Assembly (NCBI RefSeq): GCF_033547095.1
Contig: NZ_CP137852.1
Coordinates: 558,001 to 622,000, forward strand
Reading direction: 5' to 3'
DNA from: Sediminicoccus rosea
GTDB taxonomy: Bacteria; Pseudomonadota; Alphaproteobacteria; Acetobacterales; Acetobacteraceae
DNA length: 64,000 bases
Shown here piece after piece: positions 44,851 through 53,046 of this stretch (the stretch's first letter is position 1; each line of letters begins with the position of its first letter). Position numbers and translations under genes: made by a program. The notes beneath the pieces are model-generated. The model worked only from the letters and a program-made list of their open reading frames with translations. It was not told where the DNA came from and made no database searches.

Positions 44851-45771
44851 CTACTTGCCGAGCTGCGGCGCGGCCAGGGCGCCGCGCAGCAGGACGATCT
44901 CGTCCAGCGGGTCCTTGAAGGCGATGCCTTGCGCCTCGGAGATCACCCGAGCGCGCAGGTAGCGGTGCACGCCGCGCGTCTGGCCCAGCTCCATCTCCGG
45001 GAAAGGCCCGGGCGGCGCGCCCTCGACCAGGGCGATCGTCACCAGGATCGCGCCGCGCGCCGAGCGGTCCAGCATGTCGGCCGTGTCGGCGAAGGTGGCG
45101 ACGCTGTTCGCGTCCTCCTCCACCACTTGCAGCAGCATCTTGCCGTGCAGGCCACGCAGCGCCTCGCGGAAGCGCAGCGTCGCGCGCTCCAGCGTGGCAT
45201 AGCCCGTCGGGTCCGAGGGGTCGAAGTGGTGGAAGATCGTCTCACCATAGAGCTCGGAGAGGCGGAGGTGGCGGCAGAGATGGCCGTCGCTCTCGGGCGG
45301 GCGCTCCTCCATCGGGATGGGCTCGTATTCGGAGGCCATGAGCAGGCCGGCGCAGTCATCCACGATGGCGTCGCGCACCGCCTCGGCCGGGATGGTCATC
45401 CAGTCGAAGGGGCCGGCCCAGCGGCGCAGCCCGGCGCGCTTGAGCATGCCGGCGACGCGCGGCGTGCAGCCGGCGCCGATGCAGGCGAGCGGCGAGGGAC
45501 GGGAGGCGAGGCCGGGGGCGATGATCGCCTCCATGCCGCGGCCGCCCAGCGTCGTCATCAGGCGGTTCTGCGCCTCGGGGCTGGTGTAGATGATGCGGAT
45601 GAAGTCGGTGACGACCTCATCCAGCGATTCATTGACGCCGCGGCGCGCCAGCTCATCCGTGAAGGCGGCAAGCCAGGTGGGGTCCACCGAACGGCCGAGG
45701 AAGCTGACATGGGTGGCGCGGACCAGCGCCTCCAGGACTTCGCGCTGCGGGATCTGCGGAGGGATGGGCAT
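44851..45771 (-). CDS. DUF1796-type putative cysteine peptidase
   Basis: A 306-residue cytoplasmic protein. Residues ~25-75 (FLGRSVDPTWLAAFTDELARRGVNESLDEVVTDFIR) resemble a DUF4214-like segment. The following CIGAGCTPRVAGMLKRAGLRRWAGPFDWM is the hallmark of the DUF1796/papain-like group: a Gx.C start with a candidate nucleophile Cys and the PFDW motif. A conserved-type HLCRHLRLSELYGETIFHHFDP follows, with His candidates. The C-terminus has GHRYLRA/IAFKDPLDE-like character. Function is unknown; relatives are often linked to glycan or secondary-metabolite loci. It converges on grxD. Confidence 0.65.
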   Translation of the reverse strand: MPIPPQIPQREVLEALVRATHVSFLGRSVDPTWLAAFTDELARRGVNESLDEVVTDFIRIIYTSPEAQNRLMTTLGGRGMEAIIAPGLASRPSPLACIGAGCTPRVAGMLKRAGLRRWAGPFDWMTIPAEAVRDAIVDDCAGLLMASEYEPIPMEERPPESDGHLCRHLRLSELYGETIFHHFDPSDPTGYATLERATLRFREALRGLHGKMLLQVVEEDANSVATFADTADMLDRSARGAILVTIALVEGAPPGPFPEMELGQTRGVHRYLRARVISEAQGIAFKDPLDEIVLLRGALAAPQLGK

Positions 45772-45804
45772 GGCATTGCGTGTGCCGCCGAAGCGGGGGC
45801 GGCG

Positions 45805-46356
45805 TCAACCGGTGCGGGGGCGAGCAGGGTTGCCCATGACGATGGCGCCAGGCGCCACGTCGCGCGTGACCACGCTGCCCGCACCCACGACCGCGCCCTC
45901 GCCGATGGTCACGCCGGGCAGCAGGATGGCGCCGCCACCGATCCAGGCATCGGCGCCGATCCGCACCGGACGGCCGAATTCCAGCCCGGCGCGACGCGTG
46001 GCGGCGTCACGCGGGTGATCGGCCGCGTAGATCTGCACGGCAGGGCCGATCTGTGCGCGGTCGCCGATCGTGACCTCGACCACGTCGAGGATCACCACGT
46101 TGAAATTCAGGAAGGCGCCGGCGCCCAGCCGGATGTTGAAGCCATAGTCGCAATGGAAGGGCGGGCGGATGACGGCGCCGGGGCCGACGGCGCCGAGGCG
46201 CCCGGCCAGCAGGGCGTGGCGGGCTTCGGCGGTGAGGCTGTGGGAGGTGTTGTAGCGGCCAAGCCAAGCGAGGGTCGCGGCCATCTCGGCCTGCAACTCC
46301 GGATCATCGGGCCGGTAGTTCTGGCCCGCGAGCATGCGTTGCTTTTCGCTGGGCAT
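45805..46356 (-). CDS. maa: Maltose/galactoside O-acetyltransferase-type hexapeptide protein
   Basis: A 183-residue left-handed beta-helix acetyltransferase. MPSEKQRMLAGQNYRPDDPELQAEMAATLAWLGRYN is the N-terminal mac domain of maltose/galactoside acetyltransferases. FHCDYGFNIRLGAGAFLNFNVVILD is followed by hexapeptide turns. IYAADHPRDAATRRAGLEFGRPVRIG includes the catalytic His, and GAGSVVTRDVAPGAIVMGNPAR ends the domain. It transfers acetyl from acetyl-CoA to a sugar hydroxyl, though the true substrate is unknown. The ATG at 46356 is chosen from the start of homology; the ribosome-binding site is weak. Confidence 0.88.
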   Translation of the reverse strand: MPSEKQRMLAGQNYRPDDPELQAEMAATLAWLGRYNTSHSLTAEARHALLAGRLGAVGPGAVIRPPFHCDYGFNIRLGAGAFLNFNVVILDVVEVTIGDRAQIGPAVQIYAADHPRDAATRRAGLEFGRPVRIGADAWIGGGAILLPGVTIGEGAVVGAGSVVTRDVAPGAIVMGNPARPRTG

Positions 46357-46398
46357 GGCGAGGTGGTGCGGGCACCGAAGCACCCGCACCAGGCCTGA

Positions 46399-47040
46399 TT
46401 AACGCGAGTAGAACTCGACGACCAGGTTCGGTTCCATCTGCACCGGATACGGCACGTCGCTGAACTTCGGCGTGCGCAGAATGCGGCCGCGCATCGCGCG
46501 GTGATCCACCTCGATGTACTCCGGCACGTCGCGGCCGGCTTCCTGGGCAGCGTCGAGCACCATGGTCAGCTGCTTCGACTTCTCCTTCACCTCGATGGTG
46601 TCGGTGTCGCGCACGCTGTAGCTCGGGATGTTCACGCGCTTCCCGTTCACGAGCACATGGCCGTGGTTCACGAACTGGCGGGCGGCGAAGGGCGTCACCG
46701 CGAACTTCATGCGGTAGATGATGGTGTCCAGCCGGCGCTCCAGCAGGTCGATCAGGTTCTCGGAGGTGTCGCCCTTCCGGCGCACGGCCTCGTCATAATA
46801 CTTGCGGAACTGCTTCTCGCCGATGTTGGCGTAATAGCCCTTCAGCTTCTGCTTCGCCATCAGCTGGATGCCGAAGTCGGTCGGCTTGTTCTTGCGGCGC
46901 TGGCCGTGCTGGCCGGGGCCGTAGGTGCGGGCGCCCTGCTCGCCCTTGCGGGCCTTGACGACCGGGCTCTTGGCGCGACCCCAGAGGTTCTCACCCAGGC
47001 GGCGGTTGATCTTGTACTTGCTGGCAAGGCGCTTGGTCAT
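46399..47040 (-). CDS. rpsD: 30S ribosomal protein S4
   Basis: The 213-residue primary-binding protein of the 30S subunit. [21 protein letters not shown] is the usual start. There are no Zn-binding Cys pairs, so it is the cysteine-free form. The S4 RNA-binding domain is at [45 protein letters not shown]. It is encoded alone, not in the alpha operon, as in many alphaproteobacteria. A strong promoter and a hairpin-containing leader of about 145 bases precede it. Confidence 0.97.
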   Translation of the reverse strand: MTKRLASKYKINRRLGENLWGRAKSPVVKARKGEQGARTYGPGQHGQRRKNKPTDFGIQLMAKQKLKGYYANIGEKQFRKYYDEAVRRKGDTSENLIDLLERRLDTIIYRMKFAVTPFAARQFVNHGHVLVNGKRVNIPSYSVRDTDTIEVKEKSKQLTMVLDAAQEAGRDVPEYIEVDHRAMRGRILRTPKFSDVPYPVQMEPNLVVEFYSR

Positions 47041-47139
47041 GCGCGGCTTTCCGGCGCCATTGCGGCGTCCGGCCTTCTTCGTGGTGCGGGGCCATTCTCA
47101 GCCCAGCGGGTTGTCCCGGTAGTCCTTCTGGCTTTCGCC

Positions 47140-47168
47140 AAAAAGCGGGCGCACGCCCCGAAGGCGTG
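47140..47168 (-). promoter_or_regulatory. Attenuator-like hairpin in the rpsD leader
   Basis: On the minus strand CACGCC-TTCGG-GGCGTG (47168-47152) is followed by CGCCCGC and TTTTT (47144-47140). A shorter alternative stem GGGC-GTGC-GCCC would end right before the T run. It could be an attenuator or an S4-responsive leader; no experiment supports this. Confidence 0.35.
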
Positions 47169-47191
47169 TCCTCGTTCCCAGGAATGGGGGC

Positions 47192-47220
47192 GGTCTAGGT
47201 CCTTGGGCGGCCCTTGTCAA
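47192..47220 (-). promoter_or_regulatory. Strong promoter of rpsD
   Basis: On the minus strand TTGACA (47220-47215) is followed after 17 bp by TAGACC (47197-47192), which gives a transcription start near 47185. Confidence 0.65.
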
Positions 47221-47248
47221 ACCACGGGCGACACCCCTAGTCGGGCGC

Positions 47249-47449
47249 ATGGCGACGCGCGAAGAAATCCTGGTCCTGGGCCTGACGGCCGGCGTGGTGG
47301 GCAGCCTGGTGGGCGGGCTGATGCTCGGCCTCGGCTTCATCGCCATTTCTCAGGGGGTGCATATGGGCTGGCTGCTGGTCCTGCCCGCCGGTCCGATCGG
47401 CGGGGGGCTCGGCTACCTCCTGGCCCGCAAGCTGGCGAAGAAGGCCTGA
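47249..47449 (+). CDS. Small two-span membrane protein
   Basis: A 66-residue protein with two hydrophobic helices (residues ~8-31 and ~41-58) joined by a short loop (SQGVHMG) and ending in a positively charged tail (ARKLAKKA). It is glycine-rich, including GLTAGVVGSLVGGLMLG and PAGPIGGGLGYLL, as in packed helix pairs. I do not recognise the family. The ATG at 47249 lacks a strong ribosome-binding site. It lies 44 bp upstream of thrC and may share its transcript. Confidence 0.55.
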   Translation: MATREEILVLGLTAGVVGSLVGGLMLGLGFIAISQGVHMGWLLVLPAGPIGGGLGYLLARKLAKKA

Positions 47450-47493
47450 GCACCGCTACCCTTGCGCGCGCCCAGGGACTAAACCTTCCTCCC

Positions 47494-48900
47494 ATGCGCT
47501 ATGTCTCCACCCGTGGCGAAGCCGCCCCGCGCGGCTTCGAGGATGTCCTGCTTGCCGGCCTCGCCGAGGATGGCGGGCTGTTCCTGCCCGAATCCTGGCC
47601 GCTTCTCTCGACCGCCGAATGGCGCGAGCTGCGTGGCCTGCCCTATGCCGAGCTCTCGGCCCGCATCCTGCACCGCTTCGTCGGCGATGCGCTGACGCTG
47701 GAGGAACTGCGTGGCCTGACCACGGCGACTTATTCCAGCTTCCGCCACCCGGCCGTCGTGCCGCTGGTGCAGCTCGGTCCGCGCGACTTCGCGCTGGAGC
47801 TGTTCCATGGGCCCACGCTGGCCTTCAAGGATGTGGCGCTGCAATTGCTCGGTCGCCTGTTCGATCACGTGCTGAAGAAGCGCGGTGAGCGCATCACCAT
47901 CGTGGGTGCGACCAGCGGCGACACCGGCTCCGCCGCCATCGAGGCCTGCCGCGACCGTGCGGCGGTGGACATCGTCATCCTCCACCCCGAGGGCCGCACC
48001 AGCGAGGTGCAGCGCCGGCAGATGACGACGGTGATGTCCGCCAATGTCGCCAACCTCGCCATCCAGGGCAGCTTCGACGACTGCCAGGACCTGGTGAAGG
48101 CGATGTTCGTGGACGCGCCCTTCCGGGGCGAGATGAAGCTCGCCGCCGTCAACTCCATCAACTGGGCGCGCATCGCCGCGCAGATCCCCTATTACGTCGC
48201 CTCGGCCCTGGCGCTCGGCGCGCCGGATCGCGAGGTGGCGGTGAGCGTGCCCACCGGAAATTTCGGCAACGTCCTGGCTGCCTGGGCGGCGAAGCAGATG
48301 GGCCTGCCCATCGCCAAGTTCATCGTTGCGTCCAACCGCAACGACATCCTGACGCGCTTCCTGGTTTCCAACGACATGAGCGCGCGCGCGGTGGAGCCCT
48401 CGCTCTCGCCCTCCATGGACATCCAGGTCAGCAGCAATTTCGAACGCCTGCTCTTCGAGCTGCTGGGCCGCGATCCCAAGGCCACGGCCGCGCAGATGCA
48501 GGGCTTCCGCGCCACCGGCCGCATGCCCATCCCCGATGCGGCCTGGCGCCAGGCCACGCAGCACTTCCAGGGCTTCATGCTGGACGATGCCGGCACACTG
48601 GCCGAGATCGCGCATCTGCATGAGGCCGCGGGCTACCTCGCCGATCCGCACACCGCCATCGGCACCGCCGCCGCCCGGGCCTGCGCGCCCACGGACCCGC
48701 ACATGCCGGTGATCATCGCCGCCACCGCCCATCCGGCGAAGTTCCCGGATGCGGTGCAGCGCGCGACCGGCGTGCATCCGCCGCTGCCCGCGGCGCTGGC
48801 CGATCTCTATGAGCGCCCTGAGCGCTTCACCGTATTGCCCAATGACCTCGCCGCCGCGCAGGGCTTCGTGCGCCAGCACAGCCGCCGCAACGCCGCTTGA
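47494..48900 (+). CDS. thrC: Threonine synthase
   Basis: A 468-residue PLP enzyme that converts O-phospho-L-homoserine to threonine. MRYVSTRGEAAPRGFEDVLLAGLAEDGGLFLPE is the N-terminal signature of the long (gram-negative/yeast type) form. LFHGPTLAFKDVALQLLG carries the PLP Lys. VGATSGDTGSAAIEA is the phosphate-binding motif, and VSVPTGNFGNVLAAW is the cofactor phosphate site. It is 14 bp upstream of the M16 peptidase gene, so they are probably co-transcribed, as in many alphaproteobacteria. Confidence 0.96.
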   Translation: MRYVSTRGEAAPRGFEDVLLAGLAEDGGLFLPESWPLLSTAEWRELRGLPYAELSARILHRFVGDALTLEELRGLTTATYSSFRHPAVVPLVQLGPRDFALELFHGPTLAFKDVALQLLGRLFDHVLKKRGERITIVGATSGDTGSAAIEACRDRAAVDIVILHPEGRTSEVQRRQMTTVMSANVANLAIQGSFDDCQDLVKAMFVDAPFRGEMKLAAVNSINWARIAAQIPYYVASALALGAPDREVAVSVPTGNFGNVLAAWAAKQMGLPIAKFIVASNRNDILTRFLVSNDMSARAVEPSLSPSMDIQVSSNFERLLFELLGRDPKATAAQMQGFRATGRMPIPDAAWRQATQHFQGFMLDDAGTLAEIAHLHEAAGYLADPHTAIGTAAARACAPTDPHMPVIIAATAHPAKFPDAVQRATGVHPPLPAALADLYERPERFTVLPNDLAAAQGFVRQHSRRNAA

Positions 48901-48914
48901 ACCCCAGGAATCGA

Positions 48915-50180
48915 ATGACAGAAACCGTCCGCCTCACCCGCCTGCCCAGCGGCCTGATCGTCGCCAGCGAGCACATGCCCCGCGTCGAGACCGTCTCGAT
49001 CGGCGCCTATGTGCATGCCGGCACGCGCAACGAGACGGCGGAGGAGAATGGCGCCTCCCACTTCCTCGAGCACATGGCCTTCAAGGGCACGGCGCGGCGC
49101 GATGCGCCCGCCATCGCGCGCGAGATCGAGAATGTCGGCGGCCACATCAACGCCTACACGGCGCGTGAGAACACCGCCTATTACTGCAAGGTGCTGAAGG
49201 AGGATGTGGGCCTCGCCGCCGACATCATCGGCGACATCCTCTGCCACTCGACGCTCACCGCGGAGGAACTCGAGCGCGAGCGCGGCGTGATCCTGCAGGA
49301 GATCGGCCAGGCGAACGACACGCCGGACGACATCATCTTCGATCACTTCCAGCATGCCTGCTTCCCCGACCAGGCGATGGGCCGGCCCACGCTCGGCACG
49401 GAGGAGATCATCGCCAAGATGCCGCGCGAGGCGCTGACGCAATACATGGCGCGGCATTACGGCCCCTCGCGCATGGTCGTCGCCGCCGCCGGCGCGGTGG
49501 ATCACGACGCGCTGCTGGAGATGGTGGGCGAGCATTTCCGCGACCTGCCCGCCGTCACGCCGCATGCGCCCGAGCCCGCGCGCTATGCCGGCGGCGAGTT
49601 CCGCGAGGAGCGCGAGCTGGACCAGGTGCACCTGGTGCTGGGCTTCCCCTCGACCCACTACACCGACCCGGACCACTACCCGGCCATGCTGCTCTCCACG
49701 CTGCTGGGCGGGGGCATGTCCTCACGCCTGTTCCAAGAGATCCGGGAGAAGCGCGGCCTGGTCTATTCCATCTATTCCTTCGCGCACCCCTATGACGATG
49801 CCGGCATCTTCGCGCTCTACGCCGGCACGGGCGAGGACCAGGTGGCGGAGCTGCTGCCCGTCGCGATCGAGGAACTGCGCCGCGTGCAGCTGGACGTGAA
49901 TGAGGATGAGCTGAACCGCGCCAAGGCGCAGCTGCGGGCTTCCCTGCTGATGTCATTGGAATCCACGGGCAGCCGCTGCGAGCAGATCGCGCGGCATCTG
50001 CAGGTGCATGGCCGCATCATCCCGACCGAGGAGACGAAGCGGCGCATCGCCGCCGTCACGGTCGAGGATGTGCGCCGTGCCGCGACCCGCATCTTCCGCG
50101 GCAAGCCGACGCTCGCGACCATGGGGCCGATCGGCAAGGTGATGCGGCTCTCGGAGATCGCGGAGAGGATGGCGGCATGA
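48915..50180 (+). CDS. M16-family zinc peptidase (processing-peptidase-like)
   Basis: A 421-residue M16B peptidase similar to the beta subunit of mitochondrial processing peptidase. LPSGLIVASEHMPRVETVSIGAYVHAGTRNE leads into SHFLEHMAFKGTARRD, the inverted HxxEH zinc motif. The downstream Glu for zinc lies in the IENVGGHINAYTARENTAYYCKVL region. The second half-domain includes LLGGGMSSRLFQEIREKRGLVYSIYSF. No signal peptide is seen, so it is cytoplasmic or peripheral. The ATG at 48915 has CAGGAA upstream. It overlaps the next gene as ATGA. Confidence 0.93.
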   Translation: MTETVRLTRLPSGLIVASEHMPRVETVSIGAYVHAGTRNETAEENGASHFLEHMAFKGTARRDAPAIAREIENVGGHINAYTARENTAYYCKVLKEDVGLAADIIGDILCHSTLTAEELERERGVILQEIGQANDTPDDIIFDHFQHACFPDQAMGRPTLGTEEIIAKMPREALTQYMARHYGPSRMVVAAAGAVDHDALLEMVGEHFRDLPAVTPHAPEPARYAGGEFREERELDQVHLVLGFPSTHYTDPDHYPAMLLSTLLGGGMSSRLFQEIREKRGLVYSIYSFAHPYDDAGIFALYAGTGEDQVAELLPVAIEELRRVQLDVNEDELNRAKAQLRASLLMSLESTGSRCEQIARHLQVHGRIIPTEETKRRIAAVTVEDVRRAATRIFRGKPTLATMGPIGKVMRLSEIAERMAA

Positions 50181-51499
50181 GCAACCAGGCGGTTCTGAAC
50201 GCCCTGCTGGAGGCCGCCCGCCGCGCGGGCGCCGAGCAGGCGGATGCGCTGCTGGTGCATTCCGCCTCGCTCTCGGTGCAGCGCCGCCTGGGCGCCATCG
50301 AGGAGCTGGAGCGCGCGGAGAGCACCGATCTCGGCCTGCGCGTCTTCATCGGCAAGCGTGTCGCCATCGTCAGCGGCACGGATGCCTCGCCCTCGGGGTT
50401 CGCGGCGCTGGCGGAGCGTGCGGTGGCCATGGCGCGCGTGGTGCCGGAGGATGCGATGGCGACGCTGCTGGACGCGCCCGCGCCGCAGATCAGCCTCGAC
50501 CTCGGCGATGCGCTGGAGCCCGATGCCGATGCGCTGCTGGCCCGCGCCGCGCTGGCGGAGGAAGCGGCCCTTGCCGTGCCTGGTGTGACCAACAGCGAGG
50601 GCGCCTCGGCCGGCTGGTCGCGCGGGACGCGGGCGCTCGCGACCTCCCGCGGCTTCTTCGGGGAATATGCCCGCGCCTCGCATTCCATCTCCGCCACGGC
50701 GCTGGCCGGCACCGGCACGGGCATGCAGCGCGACTATGACTACGCGAGCGCCGCGCATCTCGCTGACCTCGATGACGCGGCGCTGCTCGGCCGCCGCGCG
50801 GGGGAGCAGGCGGTGGCCCGCCTGAACCCGACGCGGCCGAAGAGCGCGCGCATCCCCGTGGTCTATCACCCGCGCGTCGCCTCCTCGCTGCTCGGCCATC
50901 TGGTCAATGCGATCAACGGCGCCTCCATCGCGCGCGGCACCTCCTTCCTGAAGGATGCGATGGGGCAGCAGATCCTGCCGCGCGGCACCTTCGTCATGGA
51001 TGACCCGCTGCGCCCGCGCGGCCCGCGCTCCCGCCCCTTCGATGGCGAGGGCCAGCCAGGCCAGCGCCGCGCGCTGATCGAGGATGGCGTGCTCACCACC
51101 TGGCTGCTGGATGGCCGCAGCGCGAAGCAATTGGGCCTTGGCACCACCGGGCATGCCTCGCGCGGCACGGGCGGCCCGCCCGGGCCCGCGCCGACCAATC
51201 TCTGGCTGGAGCCGGGGGCGGAGACGCCGGAGGCCCTGATGGCGGACATCAAGGAAGGTCTCTACGTCACCGAGCTCATCGGCATGGGCGTGAACGGCAT
51301 CACGGGCGACTACTCGCGCGGCGCGGCCGGCTTCATGATCCGCGACGGAAAGCTGGCCGAGCCGGTGGGCGAGATCACCATCGCGGGCAAGCTGCCGGAG
51401 ATGTTCCTCGCCATCCGCGCGGCCAATGACCTGGAGTTCCGGCGCGGCACGGATGCCCCGACCATCCGCGTGGATGGAATGACGCTCGCGGGCGCCTAG
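50177..51499 (+). CDS. pmbA: TldD/PmbA-family metalloprotease subunit
   Basis: A 440-residue TldE/PmbA-type protein. TldD-TldE heterodimers trim peptides such as microcins and CcdA. The N-terminal segment with STDLGLRVFIGKRVAIVSGTD and the C-terminal IPVVYHPRVASSLLGHLVNAINGASIARGTSFLKDAMGQQ and LYVTELIGMGVNGITGDYSRGAAGFMI are family signatures. The HExxxH zinc motif of TldD is absent, as expected of the E subunit. A TldD partner is not seen here. Translation is coupled to the M16 gene by an ATGA overlap. Confidence 0.9.
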   Translation: MSNQAVLNALLEAARRAGAEQADALLVHSASLSVQRRLGAIEELERAESTDLGLRVFIGKRVAIVSGTDASPSGFAALAERAVAMARVVPEDAMATLLDAPAPQISLDLGDALEPDADALLARAALAEEAALAVPGVTNSEGASAGWSRGTRALATSRGFFGEYARASHSISATALAGTGTGMQRDYDYASAAHLADLDDAALLGRRAGEQAVARLNPTRPKSARIPVVYHPRVASSLLGHLVNAINGASIARGTSFLKDAMGQQILPRGTFVMDDPLRPRGPRSRPFDGEGQPGQRRALIEDGVLTTWLLDGRSAKQLGLGTTGHASRGTGGPPGPAPTNLWLEPGAETPEALMADIKEGLYVTELIGMGVNGITGDYSRGAAGFMIRDGKLAEPVGEITIAGKLPEMFLAIRAANDLEFRRGTDAPTIRVDGMTLAGA

Positions 51500-51511
51500 A
51501 CCCTGCTGAGA

Positions 51512-51554
51512 GGATGATTCAGCGTTTCGGCGATTCCGCCTCAACGCATCATGC
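51512..51554. terminator. Imperfect hairpin between convergent genes
   Basis: Between the PmbA and J-domain genes GATGATTCAGCGTT can pair imperfectly with AACGCATCATG. It may act as a bidirectional terminator. Pairing is incomplete and no T tract is present. Confidence 0.35.
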
Positions 51555-51555
51555 T

Positions 51556-52242
51556 CTAGCCCAGCAGAAGATCCCGCGCCTCGTTCACGCGGCTGGCCAG
51601 CCAGTCGCTGCCACCGCGATCGGGATGCGCCGACTGCATCAGCCGGCGATGCGCGGCGCGGATCTGCTCCTCGCTCGCACCCTCCTGCAGCCCCAGCACG
51701 GACAGCGCCTCGGCCCGTGTCATCTTGCCGCCCGAGGGTGGCGGCGGGGGCGCCACGTCGCGCCATTCGGGGTCGGTGCGGTCGAGCCAGGCTTCGATCA
51801 GCGGCACGCTTTCCGCATCCATCGCCTGGCAGTCGCTGAGTAGCGTCATGAGCTCGGCGCGGTCCATGGAGGCGAGGTCCCGCCCCTGGAAGGCGCCGCG
51901 CCGCACCCGCCCGGACATGGCGCCGCTGCCGAGATCAAGCCGCATCTCCAGCGTCTCGGTCTCGACGCCGCTCGCCTCGCCGCCCTCGGCCGGGCGGCCG
52001 AAGGTCTGGCGCGCGCGCCAGCCGCGCCAGGCCTGGACCAGCGCCGGGCCGAACATGATGAGCGCCCAGAGCGCGTTCGCGCCACGGCCCGTCAGCAGCA
52101 TGGCGGTGACGCCGACGGCGCCCAGCGTGCCCAGGCCCCAGACCAGCGCGGTCTTCACCGCGGCGGGGCGGGCATGGGCGAAGGCGTAGAGCAGGACGAG
52201 AACGGCGAGCAGAAGCGCGGCGCCGAGGGCGATGGCGAACAT
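51556..52242 (-). CDS. Membrane-anchored J-domain protein
   Basis: A 228-residue protein with two or three N-terminal membrane segments (residues ~2-22, ~30-48, ~55-70). A linker follows, then a C-terminal J domain of about 60 residues (TRAEALSVLGLQEGASEEQIRAAHRRLMQSAHPDRGGSDWLASRVNEARDLLL) with the essential HPD. J-domain placement at the C-terminus after membrane helices resembles DjlA- or Pam18/TIM14-like co-chaperones, which recruit Hsp70 to the membrane. It starts 3 bp after the VWA-like gene, so the two form an operon. Confidence 0.88.
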   Translation of the reverse strand: MFAIALGAALLLAVLVLLYAFAHARPAAVKTALVWGLGTLGAVGVTAMLLTGRGANALWALIMFGPALVQAWRGWRARQTFGRPAEGGEASGVETETLEMRLDLGSGAMSGRVRRGAFQGRDLASMDRAELMTLLSDCQAMDAESVPLIEAWLDRTDPEWRDVAPPPPPSGGKMTRAEALSVLGLQEGASEEQIRAAHRRLMQSAHPDRGGSDWLASRVNEARDLLLG

Positions 52243-52245
52243 GGC

Positions 52246-52947
52246 TCAGCCCTTGGGCGCGGGAAGCTGGCCGGCGATGCGCTGCGCCTCGCGCCCGGGC
52301 AGCCGCGTCAGCGCCGCCCGCCCGCCGGCGGCGAAGACGGCGACGGCGCGCAGCAGGGCGCGCAGCGCCTCTGCGCTGCCGGCATCGAAGGGCGCCCAGG
52401 CGCCGCCCGAGAGCTTGGCGATCTGGCGGAAGCCCTGCTCGGCCGCGCGGTCATTGCCCTCCTGGAAGCAGAAGATGGGCGTGCCGTGCAGGCCGAGCTG
52501 CCCCGCGAGGTGGCAGATCGGGTCCACCGCCTCCTCCAGCGCGTCACCCACCAGGACCAGGGCATTCACGCGCTCGGTTTTGGTTTCGCGCAGCGCATGT
52601 TCCAGCACGCGCAGCACCTGGGTCTGCCCGCCCAGGACGGTGACGCCGGACATGCGGCGCGCGAGTTCGGCCGTGTCGGTCAGGAAGGGGGTGGCCGCGA
52701 ATTCCATGTAGCCGCGCCAATAGGCGAGCTGCACGGCAAGGCCGCCCAGGTCCCGCGTGGCGGAGAACATCTCGGATTGCAGGTGGCAGGCCGTGTCCCA
52801 GGCGGGCTGGCGGGAGGCGGTGGCGTCCACCGCGAAGATCAGCCGGCCGCGCCGGGCCGAGACGGGGCGGACGGCCGGCAGCGACTCCACCTTGGCGAGG
52901 AAGGCGGCGACGGCGGCATTGGCGGGCTTGGCCGGGAGCTGGCTCAT
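52246..52947 (-). CDS. VWA-like domain protein
   Basis: A 233-residue protein without signal peptide. RGRLIFAVDATASRQPAWDTACHLQSEMF resembles the first strand and MIDAS region of a von Willebrand A domain (D-x-T-x-S). LAVQLAYWRGYMEF and VNALVLVGDALEE fit later strands. It is likely cytoplasmic and may bind a metal and a partner protein. The ATG at 52947 is preceded very closely by GGAGG; the in-frame ATG at 52965 is the alternative. It is followed by the J-domain gene, suggesting a shared chaperone-linked role that is not known. Confidence 0.72.
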   Translation of the reverse strand: MSQLPAKPANAAVAAFLAKVESLPAVRPVSARRGRLIFAVDATASRQPAWDTACHLQSEMFSATRDLGGLAVQLAYWRGYMEFAATPFLTDTAELARRMSGVTVLGGQTQVLRVLEHALRETKTERVNALVLVGDALEEAVDPICHLAGQLGLHGTPIFCFQEGNDRAAEQGFRQIAKLSGGAWAPFDAGSAEALRALLRAVAVFAAGGRAALTRLPGREAQRIAGQLPAPKG

Positions 52948-53046
52948 GCCCTCCAGATGGGCCATGGGGGCCGGTTTCGCCAGGGGCGGCGTGGCAGCGT
53001 GCGAGGCGACTGGCGCCGCGCCGTGCGGCCGCGCTAGCCTTGCGGC

